Source: Sparassis latifolia (taxonomy: Eukaryota; Basidiomycota; Agaricomycetes; Polyporales; Sparassidaceae). Taken from it: a stretch of 64,000 nucleotides of DNA. The notes under the pieces are model-generated. The model saw only the letters and a program-made list of their open reading frames with translations. It did no database searches and was not told the origin of the DNA. The DNA is taken from contig CM031556.1 in NCBI GenBank assembly GCA_018466975.1, positions 806,001-870,000 of the forward strand, in the 5' to 3' direction. The translations under genes were made by a program, and so were the position numbers. Shown piece after piece: positions 12,358-23,732 of the stretch (position 1 is its first letter; every line of letters begins with the position of its first letter).

Positions 12358-13489
12358 ATGGTACGGCTGCATACACTCAGGATCGACCCACCGCTCCTGA
12401 ATAGCTCGTGCGCGTGGGCGTCCGACCTCGAACAGCTGCGCGAGCTGTACGAGTGTCCCTCTACGGGCGCAGTCACCACGCGCACGGCGACGCTGGATGG
12501 GTTTGAGGAGGGCCCGGGAATCGGGGTGCGTTCCGACTTGCTTCACTCTCGCCATCCGACCCTGTGTAAGCTTACAAATGGCTACTCCTGACAGGTCGTG
12601 TTCACCACGGACGGGCTCTCGACGCTCAACACGTATGGTTACTCCCCGCACCCGCTTGGGACGTACCTCGAGTGGATCTGACGCGTTGCTCACCGCGCCC
12701 GCCTCCTCCACTCGTCCGCATCGCAAGCCTTTCATCCTCAGCATCACCTCCGCGCTCCCCGCAGAGCTTACCACGATGCTCACGCAAATCCAGGCACTGC
12801 GTTCACGGCTGCGCGCCGCGCTCGCGCACGACGGGGCCATGAACGGCTATGCGGACGCAGAGGACGACCCCGCGGCACTGCTGGCGGTCGAACTCAATAC
12901 CTCATGCCCAAATATTCCGGGCAAGCCTCCGCCGTCGTATGCGCTCCACACGCTTGCGCCACTGCTCGCCGTCCTAGGGGCCTTTGCACGTGCGGACCTC
13001 TCCCTCGCGCTCGGCCTCAAGCTCCCGCCGTATCCGGATCCGAGCGCAGCGACGGGCATCGTCGCGTGCCTCCATGAGTTTACCTACACTTCTGCTGGTG
13101 AGGGTCCGCTCAGCCCCTTCGCCTTCCTCACCTGCACGAACACGCTCGGCTCGAGCCTCCTCTTCGCCTCGCAGGTCCAGTCTGAGTTCGAGCCCACGTC
13201 CCCCACTGCCGCGCTGGCCCCCGCGCTGCCCCCCGGGCTCGGCGGGCTCGGCGGCGCGCTGATTCATCCCCTCGCGCTCGGCACGGTCTTCGCGCTCTCG
13301 CGTGCACTTGCGGCGCACCCCAGCGCTGCCGTGCGCAACGTGGGTATCATCGGCGTCGGCGGTGTGCTCGACGCCCCAGGAGCACGCCGAATGCGTGCTG
13401 CCGGTGCGACCGCTGTCGCGTGCGCGACTGCACTCGGGGCACGGGGGGTAGGGGTGTTTGCGGAGATCAGACCGGGGGTGGAAGGGTGA
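12358..13489 (+). CDS. Dihydroorotate dehydrogenase, class 1 (URA1-like), one-base frameshift
   Basis: Predicted to oxidise dihydroorotate to orotate in pyrimidine synthesis, using FMN; class 1 enzymes are cytosolic and fumarate-linked in yeast. Exon 1 (12358 to about 12525) starts MVRLHTLRIDPPLLNSS and carries the substrate-side motif TGAVTTRTATLDGF. An intron (gtgcgt...ctgacag, ending 12594) leads to VVFTTDGLSTLNTYGYSPHP. Later motifs fit the FMN barrel: ELNTSCPNIPGK, LTCTNTLGSSL, GGLGGALIHPLALGTV and VGIIGVGGVLDAPGARRM. The C-terminus is about 13489. After TYLEWI the frame meets TGA at 12679-12681. Dropping one T (12679) gives DALLTAPASSTR and continues to the end, so a one-base insertion is the simplest reading. 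The total would be about 350 residues, slightly longer than the usual 310-330. Function is secure from motifs; whether the gene is intact is not. Confidence 0.87.
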
Positions 13490-13601
13490 ACGTTTGAATG
13501 CTGGGGGATCTGCGATAATATCGCCGAATTGGATACAGTTGGTAACTAGCTGATCTGGAAGCGGCAGGTATGCTCAAAGCAAGATATTACTATCGTTGAC
13601 C

Positions 13602-13952
13602 CGGATATGCCAAAAGTTTGGCACTTCTGGTCCCGCCGCGCAACACCTGGCGCGATAGTCTCCGGCACCCCATATGATGTTGATATGGCACGTAGAATAC
13701 AACAGGTGGTTTTTCTGTATTTTTTAGAGCAATGTTGACCATCGTAGAGAGATGCCGCTGTGTGGCACCAGCCAAGTACAGTCCTGTGATTGCGAATTTT
13801 TTGGGATCCGAGCGGGCCACACATACTTACCAAAAATTTAGAGCATCAAGAGTAGGCACACAGGCTTCTACCTCTGCAATTTTGAAGTGATCAGGTAAGA
13901 GAATAGAGCCGCAGGAAAAAATTTGGCACTTCTGGGACATTTGGCATATCCG
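13602..13952. mobile_element. Candidate MITE-like inverted-repeat element (351 bp)
   Basis: CGGATATGCCAAA begins at 13602 and its exact reverse complement ends at 13952. A second motif, TTTGGCACTTCTGG, sits just inside both ends in the same orientation (about 13618 and 13923). No coding capacity. I could not find a convincing target-site duplication, so this may be a MITE or only a local inverted repeat downstream of the dehydrogenase gene. Confidence 0.45.
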
Positions 13953-14700
13953 TCCGACGACTCACGTCTGTTTGTTATATACTGACTGTATTTATTCCTC
14001 GAAGCTGGATGTTCAAGTTAAAAGTGAGAAGTTAGTATATTTTGGTATACGATGTAACAACTCACGCCTGTCCACCGTACGGTCTGAGTGTGTCTTTCTC
14101 AGTTGCCAATCAATCCGTCTCTCGAAGCCTGTGACAAATTATGCACATATTTGTGTGACTCCCCGTGACGGTACGCGACAGGCGCTTACTCACTTGGCAA
14201 CAGCTTGACAGGACGCCTCCAGACAGAACAGCAGGCACTCACCTGCATCGGACTTCTTTGCAGTGACGGCGCAGCTCCTGACTCACCGCTACTATGTGCA
14301 AACTTGAACAAGTTAGCTATTCGGAACGAGTACGATGAGAAGGTAAGAAATCTGACGAGGTAAGAAATCCGATGCGGAGGTAGCAAAAAGAACCGAGAGA
14401 ATACATCAAAGCAATAAGAAAGAACTTGGTAGGAGATCGCGAAAACTTTAGATATTCGATTAACGTGAAAGCATCACACAGCATTGCAAGTAAGCAACGC
14501 GGGACCTGCCAGTCCCGCGCAGACGGCTACCACACCCAATGCTCTCCAGGGAGCACCACCTCTCGGGCGTCCCTGAGAGCGCATGGGTGTAATAAACGGA
14601 AACACCAGAGCAAGAGAAAGGGCATAGGTACCACGCGCTTGCCCTAGGTGTCCGCAGCCTGAATGTCTCTGAAAGGGCCATTTCGCCCTCGGTGCAGTCC
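13953..14700. other. Intergenic, no recognised gene
   Basis: Short frames only, with no domain or splice-supported coding chain. The segment ends at the stop codon of the HMG-box gene on the opposite strand. Confidence 0.4.
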
Positions 14701-16188
14701 TCATGGCCAGAAGGACCCAAAAGATTGCGCAGCCCAATTCGGCACGTAGTCAAGGTCGAAGAATAACCTGTCGAACCCGGCCCCGAAAGACACGTCCGCG
14801 CTCTGGCTCAGGCCCGTAGTGGCGTTCCCGGGGGCTTGGAACGCGAACTCTGAGAATGCGTGGTCTCCCGGGACAGGTGCGCTCACCGCTATTCGTGAGA
14901 TGTTCGCAGGGCCTGCAATGCCCAGCGCACCGGTCGTGATGTTGCTGGCCGGAGCTAGCTGGTATCCTGGACTCTGCGGGCTTGTGGCAGGCATCTCGAA
15001 CGGCCAGGAGTTAAGGTCGAGCCCGACCGTGGTGTTGGCGTATTTGTCGGTGAGCCCTGTCGATGTGGACGCACTGACGTTGGACGACAAGGCAAACAGG
15101 TCCATCCCCGGGAGCGCGTCAAACGCATGGTGATCGAACGGTGAGGAGGGCCCAGCGTTCGGGTACACGTGCATGGCAGGAGTATGCCATTGTGGCACGT
15201 CTACTGGTTTGAAGGAACCTGCTCCCTTCATGGGTGCCTGTGGCGAGCTTGTTAATACATTGGAAAAAAGATGAAAGGCAATATAACTGGTGCATACCAG
15301 CTGTGCCAGCTCGGGAACCTCAAAGTCGGGCCACGTCTCTGGCATTTGGGTGGAGAGCGCGGCCATCGGGTCGCTCTTCTCCTCAATGGCCCCGCACGGA
15401 GGCAGCAGTGGGCTGCGAAAGCCGGGCACGTCTCTTGAGATGGACTCGAAGGTCGGGGTCGCCGAATCTTCCTGAATCCGGGCGTTCCACAGGGCGGGGT
15501 CGAACACGCCAGTGGAATAGCCCTTCCTCGACTCTTCTTCCTCCTTGAGCCTTTTCTCCTCCGCATGGATGGTCTGGTCGAGCTTTCGCACCTCCAGCTC
15601 GAGCTCATCCCCGTCCTTACCCTCAGCGAGGAGGTGCGCGAGCTGCTCGCAGCGGGCCATCTCTGCGGGGGAGTTGTGCTTCACGTTGCGCTTCTTGGGT
15701 TTCTGCTTGCGCTGGACGGGCGCGAACTTGTAGTCAGGGTAGCACCGCTTGTGCTCCTCCTTGATGATTCTCGCGCGCTCCCGCCAGACCACCTTCTGCG
15801 TCTCCGACATCCGTTTCCACGCCTTTCCAGCGATTCTGCTGATCTGTTTGTGGCTGCGCTCGACCTGGCCTTCCAGCCTGTGGCACCAGTCCGTGCGGAA
15901 GAGTATGAAGCAGTTTGGTGGCCTCGGGATGGGGTTCTTGGACCTTGCGGGCCCGGAACGGCGAGCAGTCGCGCGTTTCTTCGTTGTGGCCTCTTCATAT
16001 GTACTCCCGGGGGTCGATGGGAGAGGAGAGGCCGCGCTCGAAGGCGATGACCGCTGAGTGGCGTCGTGTGGCCCTAGGGAGTATGAGGACGTTGACGAGG
16101 ACGGCGTGAAAGGGGAGAGCGGCGACATTGGGGACACCGACTCAAAGACCAGCGCGCGTTGGGTGTTACGGGATGGGTATCTAGACAT
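14701..16188 (-). CDS. HMG-box transcription factor (MATA_HMG-like domain)
   Basis: A nuclear DNA-binding protein of about 475 residues. The first 85 residues are Ser/Pro/Thr-rich. A basic stretch (TKKRATARRSGPARSKN) then leads into an HMG box of about 70 residues: IPRPPNCFILFRTDWCHRL, then ISRIAGKAWKRMSETQKVVW, then EEHKRCYPDYKFAPVQRKQ. The IPRPPN...FILFR opening is typical of fungal mating-type/Ste11-like HMG domains. A charged, probably coiled region (EEKRLKEEEE) follows, then a long Ser/Pro/Ala-rich tail likely to be an activation region. An in-frame 60-nt intron at 15238-15297 (GTATGC...CCACAG) can be read through as 20 residues (VCTSYIAFHLFSN...), which is out of character for the protein, so it is probably spliced out. 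The start is the first ATG after a TATA-like box at 16353-16358. The specific regulator (sexual development or other) cannot be named from sequence. Confidence 0.85.
   Translation of the reverse strand: MSRYPSRNTQRALVFESVSPMSPLSPFTPSSSTSSYSLGPHDATQRSSPSSAASPLPSTPGSTYEEATTKKRATARRSGPARSKNPIPRPPNCFILFRTDWCHRLEGQVERSHKQISRIAGKAWKRMSETQKVVWRERARIIKEEHKRCYPDYKFAPVQRKQKPKKRNVKHNSPAEMARCEQLAHLLAEGKDGDELELEVRKLDQTIHAEEKRLKEEEESRKGYSTGVFDPALWNARIQEDSATPTFESISRDVPGFRSPLLPPCGAIEEKSDPMAALSTQMPETWPDFEVPELAQLVCTSYIAFHLFSNVLTSSPQAPMKGAGSFKPVDVPQWHTPAMHVYPNAGPSSPFDHHAFDALPGMDLFALSSNVSASTSTGLTDKYANTTVGLDLNSWPFEMPATSPQSPGYQLAPASNITTGALGIAGPANISRIAVSAPVPGDHAFSEFAFQAPGNATTGLSQSADVSFGAGFDRLFFDLDYVPNWAAQSFGSFWP
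15238..15297 (-). other. Probable 60-nt intron within the HMG-box gene
   Basis: Minus strand begins GTATGC and ends CCACAG, with TTAAC upstream as a plausible branch point. Its length is a multiple of three and it contains no stop, so retention would not break the frame. It encodes a hydrophobic insert unlike its surroundings. Confidence 0.7.
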
Positions 16189-16352
16189 TGTCGCTGTGTC
16201 CGAGGGTGAATCTGAGTAGGGAGTAGGAGTGGGTATGGATGAACGAGGTGAGTGATACGAAGTCAGACGTGATCAGTGCCTGTGAGGGTTGTTATGGGTG
16301 AGAGCGGTGGGCGCTGGATGTTGAAGAAGCAGAGGCTGGGTTGGCAGGGTGT

Positions 16353-16358
16353 TTTATA
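16353..16358 (-). promoter_or_regulatory. TATA-like box upstream of the HMG-box gene
   Basis: TATAAA on the minus strand (CCTATAAAACA context), about 165 bp upstream of the ATG at 16188. Confidence 0.45.
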
Positions 16359-18060
16359 GGACCGCGTCCGAAATTTCAGAACCACCCGCTTTCAAGATCT
16401 GGATCTCCAACCGCACGCGAGGTCCATGCCCTCGGCGGATGCTTATATCTCCTTGTGCCGCCTTGTGTGGCTGGCGGCATTCCGAAATCCTGGCCAAATC
16501 CTCGGCAGCTGCTCTCATTGGATGAACGCATGCCAGGTGAGTGTGCCGGCTTCGTCGATGCTCATTGCCACTGACCTTTTGCTCGTGGGTATCACATCCA
16601 CCTCTCTATGCAACCCTCGCGCAACCCCACGTTGCACGTACAATAGCAAACTCTATCTTCCTATCTCGGCCAGAATTGCGTCGAGATTAGATGACCCCGG
16701 TATGATCCCGGTGTTCAGAGTGATGTATCCGTTCCGTGAAGCATTATACACACACGTGACGCCAAGGGACCACGCTGAGTCCGTTATGATTTAGGTGAAA
16801 TGTTTTCAGGGCTGCCGGACAGTATTTGAGTTGTGTGTGTCTTTATTCAGGAACCACCGAAGGGATCTTTACTGGTGGGCGTGCAATCTCTCGGTTCTCG
16901 ACACGTTGGCGAAGGAGCCAACAATCGAAACGGCCCAAGCACAATATGATTACAACATCATTGCCGCAGGCGAAGCATCGAATCAGTGCAGAGGCTTTCG
17001 CTCCTCGGGTGGGACCTCGCCGTTCGAAACATTTCGATGCTCAATGACGCTCATAGGATAAGCATGTATGGATTCATCTCATTGTACCTAGTGAGTGGCT
17101 ACCGGACCTTGAGAGTGGAGCCAAGTGTCCCGAGTGTGACGCCTCAGAATTTCCGATTCGAAGCTTCCACAGTACTGCCTTTCTGCATGCCCAGCACGCA
17201 ATGCAGAGGTTGGGAGTTCCCGTTTTAAATTTATTGCAGAGCCACTCTTCGTCAATCAGCTAAACACGGCGAGGTTTCAGGTCTAACCGCCTGGCAGAAT
17301 CATCGCCAACGTCGACGTTTGCGCTGAGCAAGACTTCTCAATTCATCGTTGTGCAGCAGCACTACGGCCCTAGGATCATGGTCGTGCATGTGAACGTTCG
17401 GCAACTACCTAGGTTAGGACCAAGGGCTTTGCAGGGTTAGGTTTACAAGCGTCGCCCCGTTGCACACGACGAGCTCAGCGAGAGTCTCAGTCAATGGGAT
17501 AATTTGTCTGGCTGTGCGATAACTATCAGTGCTCGGCTATGTCGCGGTGAGCGAGATGTCCCCGACACTTGCCCGATGAGTCGTTGCGCTACAGGCTCAA
17601 AGGGCCCGATTTTCCTGAGAGATATTGAGAAATTCCTACATGAACCATTTCCACATCGTGTACACGAAACAGATTGCGCGCAATGGCCCACACGATCGTA
17701 CAGCTGCGCAGAAACCTTTTCGTGCGGAGAAAATAAATGTCACTCACCGCGCACAGTGTTTGGAGGTCCCAGGGTGGTGTCGATCTCTATTCAGGACCTC
17801 GGTCACTCCGTTCATACTTGGCGATGATGATGCACAGCTTGGAGTCCACTCTCTCTATCGTTGCTCCTCCATCTTCCCCTCCCCTCCGACAGCCGTCGCT
17901 GCTACTTATCTCTCCCGTTCTCACGTCTCGTTCACATCTAGGTTGTAGCCGAACTTGCTGGCACCGCGTTGCCGACTTCTCATCCATTGCGACTGTGATA
18001 CCGGCGTGTTGTCACGCCCCTCTCAAACTTAATTCGATCTGCGAACGCAGGTAGACCAAG
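16359..18060. other. Intergenic between divergent HMG-box and kinase genes
   Basis: No recognised coding exon or RNA gene. It holds the promoters of two divergently transcribed genes. The pyrimidine-rich stretch just before the kinase ATG (about 17860-17940) resembles basidiomycete core promoters. Confidence 0.4.
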
Positions 18061-20496
18061 ATGCCCGCGATATCTCTCAGAGACTCTCTGCTTCCGCAGC
18101 CCCCTTCGTTCTCTAAGAAGAAGGCGTATGAAATACATAAGGTGCTCGGCGAAGGCTCCTTTGGCAAGGTTATGGTGCGTCCTGTACCTTCACTTTGTAT
18201 CACACGATCATAACATCTTTATTCCAAACCTCTGCTCGCGCGTGTAGCGCGCAACATGGCACGTTCCATCCGGTCAAACATCCATCGCAGAAAAGGGGGC
18301 AGCCGCGGATCCCCACGGTGCCCCAACTCCCAGTTCTACCCTCCCCGTCAAGCCGCAACGCAGCAACACTGGCTCCAGTATCTCTTCCTTCCTGTCAGCT
18401 GCCTCCAAAAACCATCCAACCAAGAGCGCCCCGAGCGAACTCAAGATCGACGTCGCGCTCAAAGTGATCCCGAAGAAGAAGGTGAAAGGGAACGAAAGCA
18501 GCGTTTGGAGCGAAATGGAGGTACTGAAGGGCCTGAGCCATCCAAATATTGTGAGTACTATCGAATGGTATGAACTGCTTTGCATCGGGCACGCACCAAG
18601 ATTGCATCTCCGTTCGCCGTGCCCCTGATGACAGATTCTCTCTGCCTCATCTACTGCTATGACGTCAGATCGTATATTGTGTTTTGATCACACTCCCCAG
18701 GTGAAATTCTACGAGTGGTTTGAGTCCCGCTCCAAATATTATCTCTCCTTCGAGCTCGCTCAGGGTGGCGAGTTATTCGAGCGCATCACTCAGCGAGGCA
18801 AATTCACCGAATCTGACGCGGTCGCTGTGCTTCGGTGAGCCGCTATCCATTTGTCCTTTTGCTACCCCACAAAAGTAGTATCGAAGATTGTGATCGAGCG
18901 GGCATCGGTCGATATTCTTGCGGATGTTTCTCGTGCGGCGTTCCAAATTCACTCCCTTGTCTTTTGGTGATGAGACTGCTGCTAAGTGCAATAACAGATC
19001 TGTACTATCGGGTGTTAAGTATCTGCACGAGCATGACGTCGTTCATCGTGATCTCAAGTAAGTCTCCGATTCCGTGTCTGTGGTGCTCGCTCAACGTCCT
19101 ATCGTTATTAGGCCCGAGAATATCCTGTACCGAACAACTGAGACGGACTCGGATATCGTAATTGTCGACTTCGGGATGTGAGCACGTGTCTTCTCTTCTC
19201 TCCTACTATCGTGATCGTACCTTCCGCCACTGACCCCAATGCCATCGATCCAGCGCAAAGCACCTCCATTCCCCGGAAGAGCAGCTGCACTCTCTCGCGG
19301 GCAGTTTCGGATACGTCGCTCCGGAGGTGCTCAACAACAATGGGCACGGCAAGGCGGTGGATATCTGGTCTATCGGGTACGTCCGCGTGTATGCCCATGA
19401 CATCACAGCTCCTGCAAGAAATCCACGAAGTCTGATCTTCCGCACAGGATAATCACATACGTCCTGCTATGTGGCTACTCGCCGTTCCGATCGGACGACA
19501 TGCAGGAGCTCATCCGCGAGACGACCGAAGCGAAGTTTGAGTTCCACGAGCGCTACTGGTTTAATGTCTCGCAGGAGGGTGCGTCTACCTTTATCCCGCC
19601 CCGCCCCTGACACGGTGCTCCCAGCTTCTGACCCAGCGCCACTACAGCAAAGGACTTCATCACGCGGCTGCTCAACCCCGACCCGCTGCGCGGCCCACCG
19701 CCGAAGAGGCACTGCGAGATCACGTACGTCATACCTCAATCCCTCGCACCTGCCTACTGACTGGCCCCCTGCCTGCTTCATACAGTGGTTGACCACGCAC
19801 GAGCCGTCGACGGAGCACGACCTCTCCGGTTTGCGCACGAACTTCAACCCGCGTGCGCGCTGGCGCGCCGCCATCAACAGTGCGCGCGCCTTGCACCGCT
19901 TCGGCTCGTCCGGCTCGCGCGCGAGCAGCGGCGGGTGGAAGTCGCACGGGAGCATGATCGACAGCGACGACGAAGACCACGAGCAGGACCAGGAGCGCAC
20001 GGGCAGCAGCAGCACGCCACTCAACGGCCCCGGCGAGAACGAGCATGTGACCGTGACTGCACCCGCGCAGGAGCACGTCGACGATCGCGCAGCGGTATTG
20101 ACTGGAGCCGATGGTGCTGGCGCGCAAAAGGGTGGCGGCGAGAACGAGGTTGCGCGTGTCCCTGCTTCTGCCGAGGAGCCGGACACGACGCATGCACTGG
20201 GGAATGAGGAGGAAGAGGAGGCGCACGAGCCGCTCCACCAACATGTGCCGACGCCGCTGCAGGAGACGCACGACGTGCAGTCGCATCCACAACCGCAGCC
20301 ACAGCCGCAGGAGAAGAAGCAGCTGCAGATTCCGGACGAGGAAGACATCATCCCGCGCAGGTCCGAAGAATCAGAGTACCTGCAAATGCCTGGCTCGTTT
20401 GACCGCCATCAACATCATCGACACCACCACCTTCACCACCAGAACGACCGTGAAGGCTGGATGGCTAACATCATGAAGACGCTGCACATACGATGA
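18061..20496 (+). CDS. CaMK-type Ser/Thr protein kinase
   Basis: A cytosolic protein kinase of the calcium/calmodulin-dependent group. Exons read as 18061-18174, 18248-18550, 18701-18834, 18998-19057, 19112-19177, 19254-19376, 19448-19578, 19648-19723 and 19786-20496, all with GT-AG introns that keep frame. Motifs in order: Gly loop LGEGSFGKV, Lys in [52 protein letters not shown]. About 70 Ser/Thr/Pro-rich residues lie between the Gly loop and the Lys strand, an insertion at a loop. In exon 8 the text after NPDPLR shifts frame: one base is missing about 19690, beyond which [18 protein letters not shown] matches the end of the kinase fold. The tail (about 235 residues) is acidic and Gln/Pro/His-rich ([16 protein letters not shown]) and ends MKTLHIR. 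A calmodulin-binding helix is not obvious; the region [21 protein letters not shown] after the catalytic domain is the best candidate. Confidence 0.9.
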
Positions 20497-20796
20497 GGAA
20501 CTACCATGTACTACTTTGCGAGACACCACTACCGCCTGATGATATTGTGGGACTTTTCTGAACATGTAGCCTAGCGATACATACCGTTTATGACGATTCT
20601 TGATTTCGATTTACTAGGATTTCCTGCTGTACTGATGTCTGTAGTGGTGTGGTTTACATACATGCTGGCCGTTGTGTATCCAATCGTACTCTTCACTTGG
20701 ACGGGGTGGTATCAGCCTCAGACGAAAGCAAACAACCTACATGACAGCATAGCGATAACGAGCAAGTGAGCCCAAAATGCTCAGCTGTTTTGCACG

Positions 20797-23104
20797 TCAC
20801 ACCCTGACCCATCCGCGACAATCAGCGGCGCCGCACGCGCAGAACCTTGCTCCTGGGGGTATCTGGTCTTTGCCCTTGCCTTTGCCTTTTGTGTACGAAG
20901 TGGCGGCTTTCGGGTCGTAGTCTATCGTGAGCTCGGTTCCCGCAGGAACTGCTCGTGTGGTTACGATAGCCAAGTATGGTTGATTGACCTATGTCCACAC
21001 CGAGGATAATCAGAGTCCAGGCAGTAACTCTACTGGGTAAACGCACTTCCGGTATGGTATCCCAGATGACGGGATATACACGCGCATTGGACTCACACGA
21101 GTGACTGAAATTGCATCCTATCAGTTTGTTAAGTGGCGAAGAGAAGGCGATACTTGCTTCAGAAATCGAGTCCAGTTCCCTGAGAAACGGAGGAATAAAT
21201 CAGCATACTGTACTATGAGGATAGACAAAGACCCAAGCACACTCACCGTAGATGTATGAGTCGACAGAATAAAAATGGAGCCCCTTTGCATCTTCGCTGC
21301 CATCCTCATGCACATCCAGATCGAATATGTATGACTTGTGGTCGTCCGAGCGCTGATGAGCTTGACGGCGTGTTCTGCTCCCGGTGGTATCAGCACACCT
21401 TATCCGAAAGGGTGAAGTGGAGAACCACTGCACATAAGCTCCCTGCACGGTCGGTATCAATGTTGATCCTTGCATAATAAAAGTGGAGTTCCTCACCCAG
21501 TATATACTCCGAGCACTTTTCCTCTGACAAGATCAACTGGACAGCGCACCCCCCACCCGCAATCTCGTGTCCTAAAAATTTCGATTGGAACCTCGCGTGG
21601 AGTCTGTGCCACACGGTTTGGGCATTTTCTAGTAGTGTAGCAGGAACATTTCTGCATAAGGTCAGAATCAAGATGTCATCACATCGAGCGGAAACGTGAA
21701 CCTTATTACATTCGATCACCTCAACTCCAGGGGGGACGTTGAACTTGAACAGGCCCTGCAAGCAGGCAACTCGTCAGGCTATCGTAGGAAAGGACGCGAA
21801 ATGTCGAGCCTTATCATCATACGCAAATTCCCTCTCATCAAACTCATTCGTGATTTCTGATGGATCTTGACATCCACATACCCATGCATTGGTACAGCCG
21901 TTCTCGCAGTCGCAACTTACAACACAATCAGTCATATCACTGACTAGGACTTCCGGGGAGCTGATAGTTTATGAGAATGGGCGTAAATGCTGCTGCTAGT
22001 CGCACGTACTGGACATAGCAATATTCGCGATAAGTGAAACTTTCCAGGCCAGGCGGGATGTCTTCATCGTTTACATCATTGACAATTCTGACGGGAGCTG
22101 CACCAAAGCCCCTTGCCACGTTTGACCATTTCTCCTGTAACTTGGCACGACGATCTACGATGGGTGGTAAGGGGGATATTATGCGTCGGGGGAGGGGCTT
22201 CATTGGACGTTTCATAGGTTCCAGTGCTATGTCATTTACAGCAGGCGAAGCGGATGAAACCTTCGCAGTAGAGGAACGCTGGCGTGAAGATAGCGGGGTG
22301 CTTCCAGTGGAAGCCAATGTATTGCTTTTGTTTCGATCGGGGGAGAGGCCAACCGATGGCAATGGAGATGCTACACTCCTGCTCACCTGTTGACAAGAAG
22401 TAATTAGGCAGACAAAATCAACGAAAATGACGGAGAACATTTACCGGAGAGGCTGGTACTGGTCTGTTGGATGTCGATTGCGCGGCATGATTTGATAATG
22501 CAGACACTGAAGCCGGCCTAGCACGAAGTCTTGCACGACTTCCAACGGCAGGTTCGTCGGAGTCGCCGTCACCATCGTCGCCTGGACACCGAATGTTAGC
22601 CCAACCAGCATACTTCCGCAAACCAACGCGTTGAGCTTCTGTATCCTTCTCTGCATAGCCGTGCCCTCTCTCGGCGTTAAGAGCGTCATGCCATTGCTGA
22701 GAGGGTTCGAGTGCTACTGGTATCTCCAAAGACTCCTTTGCCATTTCCAGCCAATTGTTTTCTCGGTTTTTGTTCCACTCTTCGATCATCTTCTCCATGT
22801 CGGGTTGGTGTTTTCCCCATGTCGTACTGGTGCCATCTTCTCGATGCCAGTCTGCCCACTTGATCTGTTGGATGCCACCGGGTAAATTGAGCCAAAGATG
22901 GAGGCGATCAATTCCTGTGCACGTACTTCATAGCTACAGTGGGTCAAACACACCCGAACAACGATTGAGATACTCCACGCACCGTTTCGCACCGAACGCG
23001 TCGATATCGTCGCTCACAATGCCCTTGACGGCCCATTGTGTATCTGGATCGTCTCCCCAATCCTCCTGAGGTGGGGGTGATGCCACCCATATTTTGTCTG
23101 GCAT
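20797..23104 (-). CDS. Chromodomain-SET histone H3K9 methyltransferase (KMT1/Clr4 type)
   Basis: Predicted to methylate histone H3 lysine 9 and set up heterochromatin, with its chromodomain reading the same mark. The start is the ATG at 23104 ([17 protein letters not shown]). The chromodomain region reads [19 protein letters not shown], then (after an intron) YE and [19 protein letters not shown] Ser/Arg-rich linker follows, then the pre-SET zinc cluster ([34 protein letters not shown]), the SET core ([68 protein letters not shown]) and the post-[14 protein letters not shown]. The stop is at 20797-20799. About nine short introns are needed. One, at 21105-21157, starts with GC (GCAAGT) instead of GT and splits the codon for Asn of NHSC. 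All catalytic motifs are present. It is followed closely on the same strand side by the PUF gene, with 628 bp between. Confidence 0.9.
21105..21157 (-). other. GC-AG intron in the SET-domain gene
   Basis: On the minus strand the intron runs GCAAGT...TTTCAG (53 nt). Splicing here joins TTT CTG AA to T CAC TCG TGT and gives FLNHSC, the invariant SET motif. The nearby GT (five bases on) would produce an immediate stop, so the GC donor is required for a working protein. Confidence 0.85.
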
Positions 23105-23732
23105 GTCAGCTTCTGGTTTGTACGCGCGAAGGGAGGAGGGTCATCATGAAGAGGGAGCGCGTCACATGTAGCGCAACGCATCGTGTGGACACCACTCAAT
23201 TACTCACGAGTCATTCTCACTCAAGCTCACTAGGTCAGACGTGGGAATGTGGAGATTGCTGAATAACTACAGGGTGACAAACAAATAGTGCACGGCAATA
23301 TACAATAAGACAAATTACGGGCCTCGGAATGGGGACGGATGCAAAAAGGTACGCTGTACAAGTGAGAAAGTACGCCGTACAAATGCAAGCAGACAAGCAA
23401 GAAAAGGTCTTTATAGATCTGTCTGTGGCATGGAACGGAAAAGCGAGAGGAGCGAGATGGGAAATGCGGGTGTGCAAAATACAATGCGTGATGGATGGTA
23501 ATATATTCGAGAATGCCGGGCCGACGAAGCCTAATAAACGATGATGATTAGCGGTTCGGATGGTGGTGGGGAGGTTAGTGAACAGGTGAGATGGCAAGAA
23601 GGCCGGAATCAGCATAGACAGGCATAGGTATAATCCCGCTCGACAGAAGCTGGGAGGGGTTTAATGATGCGATGCATTCGAGAGGGAGCGACTTGAGTTA
23701 TCATAGACCTGACGGAGAGCCCGAAGCAAAAT
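23105..23732. other. Intergenic between KMT1-like and PUF genes
   Basis: It holds the 5' flank of the methyltransferase gene and the 3' flank of the PUF gene. No coding exon is recognised. An upstream non-coding or short coding exon of the methyltransferase gene near 23120-23200 is possible. Confidence 0.4.

Noticed and set aside
15238..15297. In-frame 20-residue hydrophobic insert of the HMG-box protein as a membrane segment
   Set aside because: It has GT...AG ends, a branch-like sequence and intron-like composition, so it is more simply an unspliced 3n intron.
19467..20351. 294-codon minus-strand ORF rich in Ser and Cys
   Set aside because: It lies antisense to the kinase exons and its composition mirrors the GC-rich kinase tail; no start context, domain or splicing of its own.
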